From positions 1 through 64,000 of the forward strand of contig NZ_OMPD01000006.1 in the NCBI RefSeq assembly GCF_900312745.1: a DNA stretch of 64,000 nucleotides. The letters are read 5' to 3'. How positions within the stretch are numbered: position 1 is the stretch's first letter; every line of letters starts with the position of its first letter. Origin of the DNA: Aquimarina sp. AU58. Its GTDB lineage: Bacteria; Bacteroidota; Bacteroidia; Flavobacteriales; Flavobacteriaceae. Shown here piece by piece: positions 53,531-61,440 of the stretch. Below the pieces are notes generated by a model. The model saw only the letters and a program-made list of their open reading frames with translations, searched no databases and was not told the origin of the DNA. Position numbers and translations under genes: made by a program.

Positions 53531-53863
53531 TTATACTATTCTTAGACTTGGATATTTAAAATCTACTTGCATCATAATACTTTGAGCACTATAAGAAGAT
53601 ACTTCTAGTACTTCTTCTCCATAAAGTTTACGGGTATAAAAACCATAAGTAAAGTTTACAGATTCTTCATAGACATAGCTCTGTAATGCGATATCAAATA
53701 CAATAGGAGCATTAAGTTGTTTCATTACTCTAAGAATCTGAAACAAAGATGCTTTTGAGATTTCCAATTTTTCGGATAATTGATCAGGGGTTCCTGTTTT
53801 TCCTAATCGTATCAACCGATTTAATCGTTCTATGACTTCAATTTGACGCTCTATTTTTTTCAT
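53531..53863 (-). CDS. Small HTH protein (paralogue)
   Basis: A 110-residue paralogue of the gene at 52936-53250: ERQIEVIERLNRLIRLGKTG, TPDQLSEKLEISKASLFQIL then RVMKQLNAPI, and a wing with LQSYVYEESVNFTYGFYTRK. The C-terminus, LYGEEVLEVSSYSAQSIMMQ then VDFKYPSLRIV, aligns with the leader-like tail of the paralogue but has SS in place of GG. It stands 79 bp after the exporter gene start side on the same strand and probably regulates the locus. DNA target unknown. Confidence 0.65.
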   Translation of the reverse strand: MKKIERQIEVIERLNRLIRLGKTGTPDQLSEKLEISKASLFQILRVMKQLNAPIVFDIALQSYVYEESVNFTYGFYTRKLYGEEVLEVSSYSAQSIMMQVDFKYPSLRIV

Positions 53864-53942
53864 AACCAGGTATTTTAGATTAAAAAGTTTTTTAGCATTT
53901 TAAAAACATAATTATCAATTAAATTTTACCGAACCATCTTCG

Positions 53943-56126
53943 CTATGCAACAGCATTTATTTTAGGGATATGATCTACTACTGGCATTTGTTTTTGCCAT
54001 AGTTCATAGTATTTTTCCTGTCGGGCATATAATACTTCATGATTTCCTTCTTCTACTACTTTCCCTTTTTCGAGTACTACAATTTTATCGGCATTAATCA
54101 CTGTACTTAATCGGTGGGCAATAATGATGATGGTTTTATCCTGATCGCGCAGACTTTGTACTGCTTTCTGGATATAATTTTCAGAAGTACTATCCAGTGA
54201 TGAGGTAGCTTCGTCTAGGACTAATACTTCAGGATTTTTATATAATGCTCGGGCAATGGCAATACGTTGTTTTTGCCCTCCGGATAAGGTAGCTCCGTTT
54301 TCTCCCAGATATGTAGCAAAGCTATTAGGCAGATTTTCTATAAATTCAAGAATACCTATGGCTTTACATACTTCCATAATGCGCTCTATATCTGGAGCAA
54401 ATTCTCCTACTGCAATATTGTCTATCACATTACCGGCAAATAGATCTATTTTTTGTGGCACCACACTTACCAGATCTCTTAGACTACCATTCTCGATGTG
54501 TTTCAGATCCTGATTTCCTATAGATATTTGTCCTTTCTGGATAGGGTAGATATTTTGTAGTAAAGACATCAGAGTAGATTTTCCTGAACCACTCTCCCCG
54601 ATAATGGCTGTGATTTTTCCTGTCTGAATCTCAAGATTAAAATCTTTAAAAACCTCTACTCTGGAGCCATATCTAAACCCTACACTAGAGAAATTGATAT
54701 CACCAATACTATCTTTTGTGAGTTTTATTTTCTGCTCCTCTTCTTCGCGTTCCAGGTCCATGATCTCAAACAAACGATCTGCTGCAATCAATGCATTTTG
54801 GATCTGTTTATTAGCACTGATTAAACTGGCAACAGGATTGGTAAAATATCCTATAATGGCATAAAAAGCCATAAGTTCTCCGGCAGTAATTTCTTTTTGA
54901 ATTACAAAAAAAGAACCACTCCATAATAGGATGATGGTAAATAATTGTGCAATAGTACCGGTACTAGAGTTAGAAAACACACTGTTTAATGCAGACTTGT
55001 ATCCTATTTTTAATAACCCAATAAAGCGGGTTTCTGTTTTAATATTGGCAAAGCCTTCAAGACCAAATCTTTTGATAGTTCCTACAGCGTTTAGAGATTC
55101 TACCAACTGACTCTCCAGATCTGCAGATTTTTCCATAATTCCTCGTTCTGTACGCTTGTTTAGTTTATTCGTAATTACATATATGATCGCATATATTGGA
55201 ATAATCGCCAGCATGATCAGCGCCAGTTTCCAATAGTAGGTAAACATCAATCCAAAAGAAAATATCAGGATTAGAATATTAACGGTTAGGTTTAAGGCTA
55301 CTCCATTGATAAAGTTTCTGATTTTTACAGCATCACTAATTCGGGAGATGATCTCTCCGACCCGCATCGTATCAAAAAATTGCTGTGGTAGTTTTAACAG
55401 GTGTTTATAATACCCAAGAATGAGTCGCGAATCGATCTGTTGTCCGGTTTTAATGAGGAAAACATCCTTATATGCTCCTACTATTAGTTTTAGAAGTAAT
55501 AATGTGACCATTACAATTCCTAACAGGTTAAGCAGTTTGGTACTGGTACCCATAAAAACATGATCAGTAAGTTTTTGGATGTATATCGAGGTAGAGAACC
55601 CTAGTAAGGTATAGATGATCGCCCCAACAAAAGCCTGTGTCAATACTCCTTTATGCGGTTTTAATAAAAACCAGAATCGTTTATAAACCGATACTTTTTC
55701 GTTACCTGTTGTAAAATCTTCTTTTGGTAGTAGTAGTACCAATACTCCCGTCCATGCTGCAGTAAATTCTTCATGTGTTTTTTTATGAAACCTACCATCT
55801 CCCGGATCCATTATTTTGATGTGCTCTTTAGTTACTTCGTAGATCACTACATAATGATGTAGTTTTTCATTCACGATCACATGAGCGATGGCGGGTTTGG
55901 GGATTTTAAACAAACTGTCCAGATCCCCACGTACTCCTTTGGCTTCAAACCCGAGTTTATCGGCAGCTTCAATTAATCCCAATACATTGGTTCCTTTTTT
56001 ATCGGTACTTGCAAACTGTCGAATACGTGCAATTGGCAGTTGCAATTTATAATGTGCCGAAATTGATGCCAGACAAGCTGCACCGCAATCAGTGATATCG
56101 TGTTGTTTTATTTTTGTTTTAGCCAT
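53943..56126 (-). CDS. Peptidase-containing ABC exporter (C39, PCAT)
   Basis: A 727-residue inner-membrane protein that removes double-glycine leaders and exports the core. The N-terminal C39 domain has Cys14 (ITDCGAACLA), His91 (HHYVVIY) and Asp107 (IMDPGDG). Six transmembrane helices fill residues 160-440. The ATPase domain has Walker A GESGSGKST, signature LSGGQKQRIAIARAL and Walker B VLVLDEATSSLD, then the H-loop IIIIAHRLSTV. It is complete and looks active. It forms a unit with the HlyD gene 145 bp upstream and is the only exporter seen for the GG peptides and the lanthipeptide. Confidence 0.95.
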   Translation of the reverse strand: MAKTKIKQHDITDCGAACLASISAHYKLQLPIARIRQFASTDKKGTNVLGLIEAADKLGFEAKGVRGDLDSLFKIPKPAIAHVIVNEKLHHYVVIYEVTKEHIKIMDPGDGRFHKKTHEEFTAAWTGVLVLLLPKEDFTTGNEKVSVYKRFWFLLKPHKGVLTQAFVGAIIYTLLGFSTSIYIQKLTDHVFMGTSTKLLNLLGIVMVTLLLLKLIVGAYKDVFLIKTGQQIDSRLILGYYKHLLKLPQQFFDTMRVGEIISRISDAVKIRNFINGVALNLTVNILILIFSFGLMFTYYWKLALIMLAIIPIYAIIYVITNKLNKRTERGIMEKSADLESQLVESLNAVGTIKRFGLEGFANIKTETRFIGLLKIGYKSALNSVFSNSSTGTIAQLFTIILLWSGSFFVIQKEITAGELMAFYAIIGYFTNPVASLISANKQIQNALIAADRLFEIMDLEREEEEQKIKLTKDSIGDINFSSVGFRYGSRVEVFKDFNLEIQTGKITAIIGESGSGKSTLMSLLQNIYPIQKGQISIGNQDLKHIENGSLRDLVSVVPQKIDLFAGNVIDNIAVGEFAPDIERIMEVCKAIGILEFIENLPNSFATYLGENGATLSGGQKQRIAIARALYKNPEVLVLDEATSSLDSTSENYIQKAVQSLRDQDKTIIIIAHRLSTVINADKIVVLEKGKVVEEGNHEVLYARQEKYYELWQKQMPVVDHIPKINAVA

Positions 56127-56270
56127 AATATATTTAGTATTGAGATAAGAGTAGTGAGATTTATATATCTACTGCCTCACTTACAAAACTCTGTTTTTAA
56201 AGAGTGTAACAGGTTTTTTACTTATCGCTTTCATATTCATTATTTTATATTTCTCAACTTCACTATTCAT

Positions 56271-57446
56271 TTATTCGACATTCACTACTTCTGCTATAGT
56301 GGGACTCGATGGGTTAAGCCAATCATCGACTTTATCATAAAGTAATTCATACAAGGTGCGTTGTGTAAGTTGAAATCGTGCGCTAAGCGTCATCCCTTTG
56401 TTAAAACTCCCTTTAAAACCATTTTTAAGTTCGAGATGTCCCTGGTCGATAGCACAGCGTACTTTAAAAACAGGTCGTTCATTAATGATATCTACATCTT
56501 TACTGATCTCCAGAATTTTTCCGGTAGCTAATCCCCATTGGTTATAGTTAAAAGCATCGATCTGAAAATTCACCGATTTATTTCGGCTCACTAATCCTAT
56601 ATCTGATGGCGAGAGGTAGCATTCTGCAACCAGTCCGGTATCGGGAGATATTTCGGCAATAGTTAATCCTCCTGCAATTAAACTACCCGGCTCGATACCC
56701 AAAACATTTTTAAGAATCCCATCTATAGGTGCCGTAATCAACAGCTCTTTTTGATTCTGTTTTAGTTGTGTTAATCCACCTTTTAATTCTCTTATGGTGT
56801 TGTGGTACTCTGTTACTGTGGCCTGCCAGTTATTTTTTTGTTGTTTTCGATATTGTTGCAGTGTACTCGATGCCAGTTGATGCTCAAAAGCACTATTCTC
56901 ATAATCGACTTTGGCGACCACCCCTTTTTTATACAGTTTTTGGTTACGCAAGTAATCGATTTTTGTTTTTTCAAATCGGGTTCTTAGCTCCTGTATTTTT
57001 TGAGTGAAGTACAGATACTCTTTTTGGTAACGTGCCGATTGTATGTTGTTAAATTTCGGCTTAGCCGTATTGATCAGATATTCACAATCTGCAATAAACT
57101 GCTCGGTCTCTTTAATCTGTGTCGAGGATCGGGTGATTTGTTCCTTTACTACCGAAGTATTGGTCATAAGCAAGGTATCACCTTTATTTACTTTTTGATT
57201 ATCCACCATATTTACAAAAACAACTTTACCTGATTGAAGCGGAGTAATAGCAATACGTTCTTTACTAGGCCTTAACATTCCTCTTGCCGTAGTATAAATA
57301 TCGACTTTGATGAACGGTAATAGTGCCAATGCAATAATAAAAGCAACCAATATCGTTGTATAGATCATCTTACTTTTACTACTATGTTCAAACTGATGTA
57401 CCTCTATGGTGTTTTCTATAATTTCTTTTGGAAATAACTGTTTCAT
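56271..57446 (-). CDS. HlyD-family membrane fusion protein
   Basis: A 391-residue periplasmic adaptor from the ATG of MKQLFPKEIIENTIEVHQFE (an ATG nine codons upstream is possible). One N-terminal membrane helix (IYTTILVAFIIALALLPFI), a lipoyl half-motif (ITPLQSGKVVFVNMVDNQKV), a long coiled coil (about residues 90-210) and the second lipoyl half with TAPIDGILKNVLGIEPG, then a beta-barrel. It links the C39 exporter to an outer-membrane channel; a TolC-like protein is not in the window. The -7 box TATATTTG on the minus strand at 57608-57615 may be the promoter of the pair. Confidence 0.92.
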   Translation of the reverse strand: MKQLFPKEIIENTIEVHQFEHSSKSKMIYTTILVAFIIALALLPFIKVDIYTTARGMLRPSKERIAITPLQSGKVVFVNMVDNQKVNKGDTLLMTNTSVVKEQITRSSTQIKETEQFIADCEYLINTAKPKFNNIQSARYQKEYLYFTQKIQELRTRFEKTKIDYLRNQKLYKKGVVAKVDYENSAFEHQLASSTLQQYRKQQKNNWQATVTEYHNTIRELKGGLTQLKQNQKELLITAPIDGILKNVLGIEPGSLIAGGLTIAEISPDTGLVAECYLSPSDIGLVSRNKSVNFQIDAFNYNQWGLATGKILEISKDVDIINERPVFKVRCAIDQGHLELKNGFKGSFNKGMTLSARFQLTQRTLYELLYDKVDDWLNPSSPTIAEVVNVE

Positions 57447-57461
57447 ACTGGAATATTCTTT

Positions 57462-57554
57462 AAACGTTAACAATAGATTGATACATGATGATAAAATGAT
57501 CCATCAGAAAAGCGGTGAATTGTGAAATGAAATTGATCAGTACGTGTATCATAA
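57462..57554 (-). other. Possible 30-codon ORF in the HlyD leader
   Basis: MIHVLINFISQFTAFLMDHF then IIMYQSIVNV and stop, between the -7 box TATATTTG (57608-57615, minus strand) and the HlyD gene. It is hydrophobic and could be a small membrane peptide or a chance frame. The remainder of the 373-bp gap 57447-57819, where the two transcripts diverge, shows nothing else I can name. Confidence 0.2.
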
Positions 57555-57607
57555 GTTTTGATTTTTTTGAGTGAAACTAAAGCGACTGCTACGTTTTTTG
57601 ATTTGAT

Positions 57608-57615
57608 CAAATATA
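57608..57615 (-). promoter_or_regulatory. -7 box TATATTTG of the HlyD-exporter unit
   Basis: CAAATATA on the plus strand reads TATATTTG on the minus strand, a TAnnTTTG match 162 bp upstream of the HlyD start. No TCTCA palindrome accompanies it, so the exporter is not under the peptide promoter module. Confidence 0.4.
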
Positions 57616-57819
57616 CCTTTGATAATGCCCCAAAAACAAAGGAAAGAAGTCGTGATTCCTGAAAACAAACACGGGATTCGCAGAATGCAGACCTTTAGTT
57701 TAAAATAGTAATCGATTGATTATCATATAGTTTTGTTATAATTGTCTAAAAGAAATCTTAAAACAGAAAATAGTATATTTATATCCTGTTAAATAAGTAT
57801 AGAATAATACCAACACCTC

Positions 57820-60105
57820 TTGAAACTAAAAAATCCATATACCTTCTTTGATCAGTTTTGTCTAAGAACTCCCCTTTTACCATTAGATTTTTATCATAAC
57901 CTTACCAAAGAGAAGGAGATACCTGTAGAAATGTTTAAAGATGTCTGGAAAAATGACAGCATTAGAGAAGCTATTTTTCTGGCATCACCAGAACTGTTTT
58001 CTGAAATCGAGAAATGGTTATTGGGGCAGCTCAAAGATGTTAAAAAGAAGAAACGATTAGAATCATCTTTGTTAAAATATCTATCCAGGATGAGTTCGCG
58101 TTGTACTCCCTTTGGATTATTTGCCGGTTGTAGTATAGGAACTTTTGGTAAGACTACAGCAATAGAATTGTCTAATTATGATACTCATCAAAGACAAACC
58201 CGGTTTGATATGAACTTTTTGGTGGCTTTCTCGCAAAAGATGGCCAAAGAAGAGGCGATCAAAAAACAGTTATTGTGGTATACCAATAATAGCTTGTATA
58301 AAATCGGAGATCAATATCGATATATAGAATACAAGTATAACAAATATAATCGGCGAGAACATTCTATCGAGGCGGTAGCCTATGCAGAGTATCTCGAAGC
58401 TATAATCGAGAGTGCCAGGACTGGTAAAAAAATAAAAGAATTAGCGTCTCTTCTGGTTGATGACGAAATTACGCACGAAGAAGCTTCAGAATTTATAGAT
58501 GAATTGATAGACAATCAAATCCTGGTGAGTGAGATAGAACCCTCTGTAACCGGAGATGATTTTTTAGAACAGTTAGAAGCCTGTTTGAGTCAGATAGAAG
58601 GTACAGATGTTATACTAACAGAGATTGATTCCTATAAAAAATTTCTGGAACAAATAGATCAGAAACTGGGTAATGGATCTGACGAATACCTAAAACTTAG
58701 TGAGCGGGTAGCGAAACTAGAAACACCTTTCGAGTTAAAATATCTTTTTCAGACCGATATGTATACCCAGACACAATCTAATCAATTAAATATACGATGG
58801 GGATATAAGTTAACGCGGGCACTAGAATTGTTAAACAGAATGAATAGCGCTTCATCAGAAACGCACTTACAACGGTTTAAAGATGCATTTACAAAACGAT
58901 ACGAAACCCAGGAAATTCCTCTGGCTACTGCTTTAGATACCGAAGTAGGTATTGGATACCTTCAACATCAGGATGCCAGTGACTCTACTTCTTTTTTAGA
59001 CGATCTGTATATTCCTTCCAAACCGGCTTCAAAACAAGAAATGCACTGGACTCCGGTACAGGAAATTCTAAATAAGAAATTACAACATATACATAAGGAG
59101 AACCAATATACGCTGGCACTCGAAGATAAAGATGTTGAACATCTTGGATTAGACTGGGGTGATTTGCCTGATACCATGTCGACAATTGCTCAAATTGCAA
59201 CGGTTGATGGCGAAGAAAAGATGATATTTTCTTCTGTAGGAGGATCCTCTGGAGCGAATCTGTTAGGGCGGTTTTCTACCGGAAACGAGGATGTTTTAAA
59301 ACACGTACAGGGTATTGCAGCTATAGAACAAGAAATGTATCAAAACCAGATCCTGGCCGAAGTTGTTCATTTACCAGAATCCAGGACGGGTAATGTAATT
59401 CGCAGAGCAACCATACGTGAGTATGAAATCCCGTATTTAGGAAAATCTAATGTACCTATAGAGCAGCAGATATCTATATCAGATCTAATGATATCGGTGC
59501 GATATGGTCGTATTATATTACGTTCTAAAACACTTAATAAAGAAATTATTCCTCGTTTGACTAATGCCCATAACTATAGTGCTAATGCATTGCCGGTATA
59601 TCATTTCTTATGTGATGTACAAAAGCAAGGCGGTCGACCAGGCCTTGGGTTTTATTGGGGAGAAGCGTTAGAGAAGCATACTTTTTTACCTAGGGTAGTA
59701 TATAAAGAGTTTATATTAGCAAAAGCCCGGTGGAAGATCACTATGGCAGACTTGCCTTTTCTAAAAGAAAGTAGTGAAAACGATAGGATTGCAATGATAA
59801 CCACCTGGAGAGCAAAACATAATATACCCAAGATGGTACAATTGATCGATGGGGATAATACTTTGCTGATTCATATGGAGAATACGAACTCAATAAATAT
59901 GTGGTTAGATACTATAAAAAATAAAAAAACATGCGTATTAGAAGAGTTTTTATTTGCAGAAGAAGGACAGTCTAATGAGCAAAAAGGTATTGTGCAGCAA
60001 GAAGGTATGAGTTATACTAACCAGTTTGTAATCTCGCTGTATAATAAAGAAAAACTAGAACAGGCAAGAAAGAACACCGAAGCATTAAAAGCAGTTGAGG
60101 TGTGA
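57820..60105 (+). CDS. Lantibiotic dehydratase, glutamylation half (LanB N-terminal type)
   Basis: A 761-residue protein starting at TTG (KLKNPYTFFDQFCLRTPLLP). It corresponds to the N-terminal part of LanB enzymes, which use glutamyl-tRNA to activate Ser and Thr: LLKYLSRMSSRCTPFGLFAG (the near-invariant TPFGLFAG), FDMNFLVAFSQKM, and later SGANLLGRFSTGNEDV and RSKTLNKEIIPRLTNAHNYS followed by LPVYHFLCDVQ. It ends where the C-terminal elimination domain would begin; that domain is encoded by the gene at 60571. It makes dehydroamino acids in the precursor peptide, presumably that at 63271. Confidence 0.92.
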   Translation: MKLKNPYTFFDQFCLRTPLLPLDFYHNLTKEKEIPVEMFKDVWKNDSIREAIFLASPELFSEIEKWLLGQLKDVKKKKRLESSLLKYLSRMSSRCTPFGLFAGCSIGTFGKTTAIELSNYDTHQRQTRFDMNFLVAFSQKMAKEEAIKKQLLWYTNNSLYKIGDQYRYIEYKYNKYNRREHSIEAVAYAEYLEAIIESARTGKKIKELASLLVDDEITHEEASEFIDELIDNQILVSEIEPSVTGDDFLEQLEACLSQIEGTDVILTEIDSYKKFLEQIDQKLGNGSDEYLKLSERVAKLETPFELKYLFQTDMYTQTQSNQLNIRWGYKLTRALELLNRMNSASSETHLQRFKDAFTKRYETQEIPLATALDTEVGIGYLQHQDASDSTSFLDDLYIPSKPASKQEMHWTPVQEILNKKLQHIHKENQYTLALEDKDVEHLGLDWGDLPDTMSTIAQIATVDGEEKMIFSSVGGSSGANLLGRFSTGNEDVLKHVQGIAAIEQEMYQNQILAEVVHLPESRTGNVIRRATIREYEIPYLGKSNVPIEQQISISDLMISVRYGRIILRSKTLNKEIIPRLTNAHNYSANALPVYHFLCDVQKQGGRPGLGFYWGEALEKHTFLPRVVYKEFILAKARWKITMADLPFLKESSENDRIAMITTWRAKHNIPKMVQLIDGDNTLLIHMENTNSINMWLDTIKNKKTCVLEEFLFAEEGQSNEQKGIVQQEGMSYTNQFVISLYNKEKLEQARKNTEALKAVEV

Positions 60106-60135
60106 TTAAGATCATTGTTGTCATTCCAGTAATTT

Positions 60136-60162
60136 GTCATCCCAGCGCAGGCTGGGATCCAC
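60136..60162. repeat. REP-like palindromic repeat, copy 2
   Basis: GTCATCCCAGCGCAGGCTGG then GATCCAC; core CCCAGC-GCAG-GCTGGG is a perfect stem. It lies 12 bp before the GIY-YIG gene, between the two LanB halves. Confidence 0.8.
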
Positions 60163-60174
60163 AATTGAATTGAA

Positions 60175-60477
60175 ATGTTAAAACCAAGACATCAATATGC
60201 GGTATATATTCTAACCAACAAAAAGAATGGGACATTATATATTGGTATGACAAATAATCTGGAAAGAAGGGTTTTTGAGCATAGAAGTAAATATGTTGAT
60301 GGATTTACTAAAAAATATGATTTGAATAAGTTAATATATTTTGAGATATATCAGTATGTTAATGATGCAATAGAAAGAGAGAAAAGATTAAAGGCATGGA
60401 AGCGACAATGGAAAATAAACCTAATTGAAGAATATAACAAAGATTGGAATGATCTGACTTCTGATTGGTATGATTAA
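60175..60477 (+). CDS. GIY-YIG nuclease-domain protein
   Basis: A 100-residue single-domain protein: YAVYILTNKKNGTLYIGMTN carries the GIY and YIG strands (YAVYI, LYIG), followed by NLERRVFEH with the catalytic Arg, and IEREKRLKAWKRQWKINLIE at the end, as in UPF0213-type proteins. It would cut DNA. The gene sits between the two LanB genes, flanked by palindromic repeats at 60136 and 60489, and has no known part in lanthipeptide synthesis. The set looks like an inserted repeat-associated unit, comparable to RAYT with REP, which is inference. Confidence 0.88.
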   Translation: MLKPRHQYAVYILTNKKNGTLYIGMTNNLERRVFEHRSKYVDGFTKKYDLNKLIYFEIYQYVNDAIEREKRLKAWKRQWKINLIEEYNKDWNDLTSDWYD

Positions 60478-60488
60478 GATCATTTTGG

Positions 60489-60533
60489 ATTCCTGCCTAC
60501 AGTTTATCCTGAGTAAAACCGAAGGACAGGAAT
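60489..60533. repeat. Palindromic repeat downstream of the GIY-YIG gene
   Basis: ATTCCTG at 60489-60495 pairs with CAGGAAT at 60527-60533, followed by GAC. On the opposite strand it begins GTCATTCCTG, the same opening as the REP-like copies. It bounds the GIY-YIG unit on the right. Confidence 0.6.
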
Positions 60534-60570
60534 GACAAAGCAGTAAAAACACAAAACAAGGGGATACTAC

Positions 60571-61440
60571 ATGAGTACAAAAAGAACATATATACTGGGG
60601 GATGAGTGGCTATATTATAAAATATATTGTGGTGCCCGTACGTCTGATGTCATCCTTACCGAAACTATAAAACCACTCACAGCGCAATTATTAGAACAAG
60701 GACTAATCGATTCCTGGTTTTTTATACGATACGGAGACCCCGATTTTCATATCAGGATACGATTTCGTTTACCCGATATACGCGCAATAGGAACCGTGAT
60801 TTTGCAGATTAATGCTGCGATGCAACATTATGTAGAACAACAAGTGGTGTATAAACTACAAACTGATACCTATATACGAGAACTAGAACGTTATGGTACA
60901 AATACTATAGCTACTTCTGAAACCTTGTTTTTTTATGATAGTACCATGCTACTGGATGCTATTGAGTTGATCGAAGATGAAGAATTGTACTTCTTATTTA
61001 TAGTAAAAGCGATTGATAGATTGTTAAACAGTTTTGGTTATGAACAACAACAAAAATTAGAGCTGGTAACCCGAAACAGCCTGGGATTTAAGCGAGAATT
61101 TCATGCAGATAAAGGATTAAATAAACAATTAGATAAAAAATATAGGGGGTTAAAAAGCAAGCTTTCTTCTTTTTTAGAGACAACTTCTATGCAGGAAGAC
61201 TATAAAATCTTAGATGATTTACTGGATCACAAAGCAAAACAATCATTAGGGGTTGTACAAAAGATTATGGAAGTACAGCAAGATAAGCAGTTAGAAATGC
61301 CATTAGACGATTTGCTAAGCAGTTATATACACATGTTGGTAAATCGTGCCTTTAGATCCAAACAACGATTTTATGAGTTGGTGTGTTATGATTTTTTAGT
61401 ACGATACCAAAAAACAAAAGTAAGTTATACTGTATCATGA
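60571..61440 (+). CDS. Thiopeptide-type bacteriocin biosynthesis protein (LanB elimination half, SpaB_C)
   Basis: A 289-residue protein equivalent to the C-terminal domain of LanB, which eliminates glutamate to give dehydroamino acids. GDEWLYYKIYCGARTSDVIL then LIDSWFFIRYGDPDFHIRIR is the family signature with the conserved R-Y-x-D-P-x-x-H-x-R motif. Its separation from the glutamylation half resembles the split dehydratase of the pinensin cluster of Chitinophaga. The TGA overlaps the ATG of the TPR-AraC gene (ATGA at 61437-61440), coupling the enzyme to the regulator. Confidence 0.92.
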   Translation: MSTKRTYILGDEWLYYKIYCGARTSDVILTETIKPLTAQLLEQGLIDSWFFIRYGDPDFHIRIRFRLPDIRAIGTVILQINAAMQHYVEQQVVYKLQTDTYIRELERYGTNTIATSETLFFYDSTMLLDAIELIEDEELYFLFIVKAIDRLLNSFGYEQQQKLELVTRNSLGFKREFHADKGLNKQLDKKYRGLKSKLSSFLETTSMQEDYKILDDLLDHKAKQSLGVVQKIMEVQQDKQLEMPLDDLLSSYIHMLVNRAFRSKQRFYELVCYDFLVRYQKTKVSYTVS

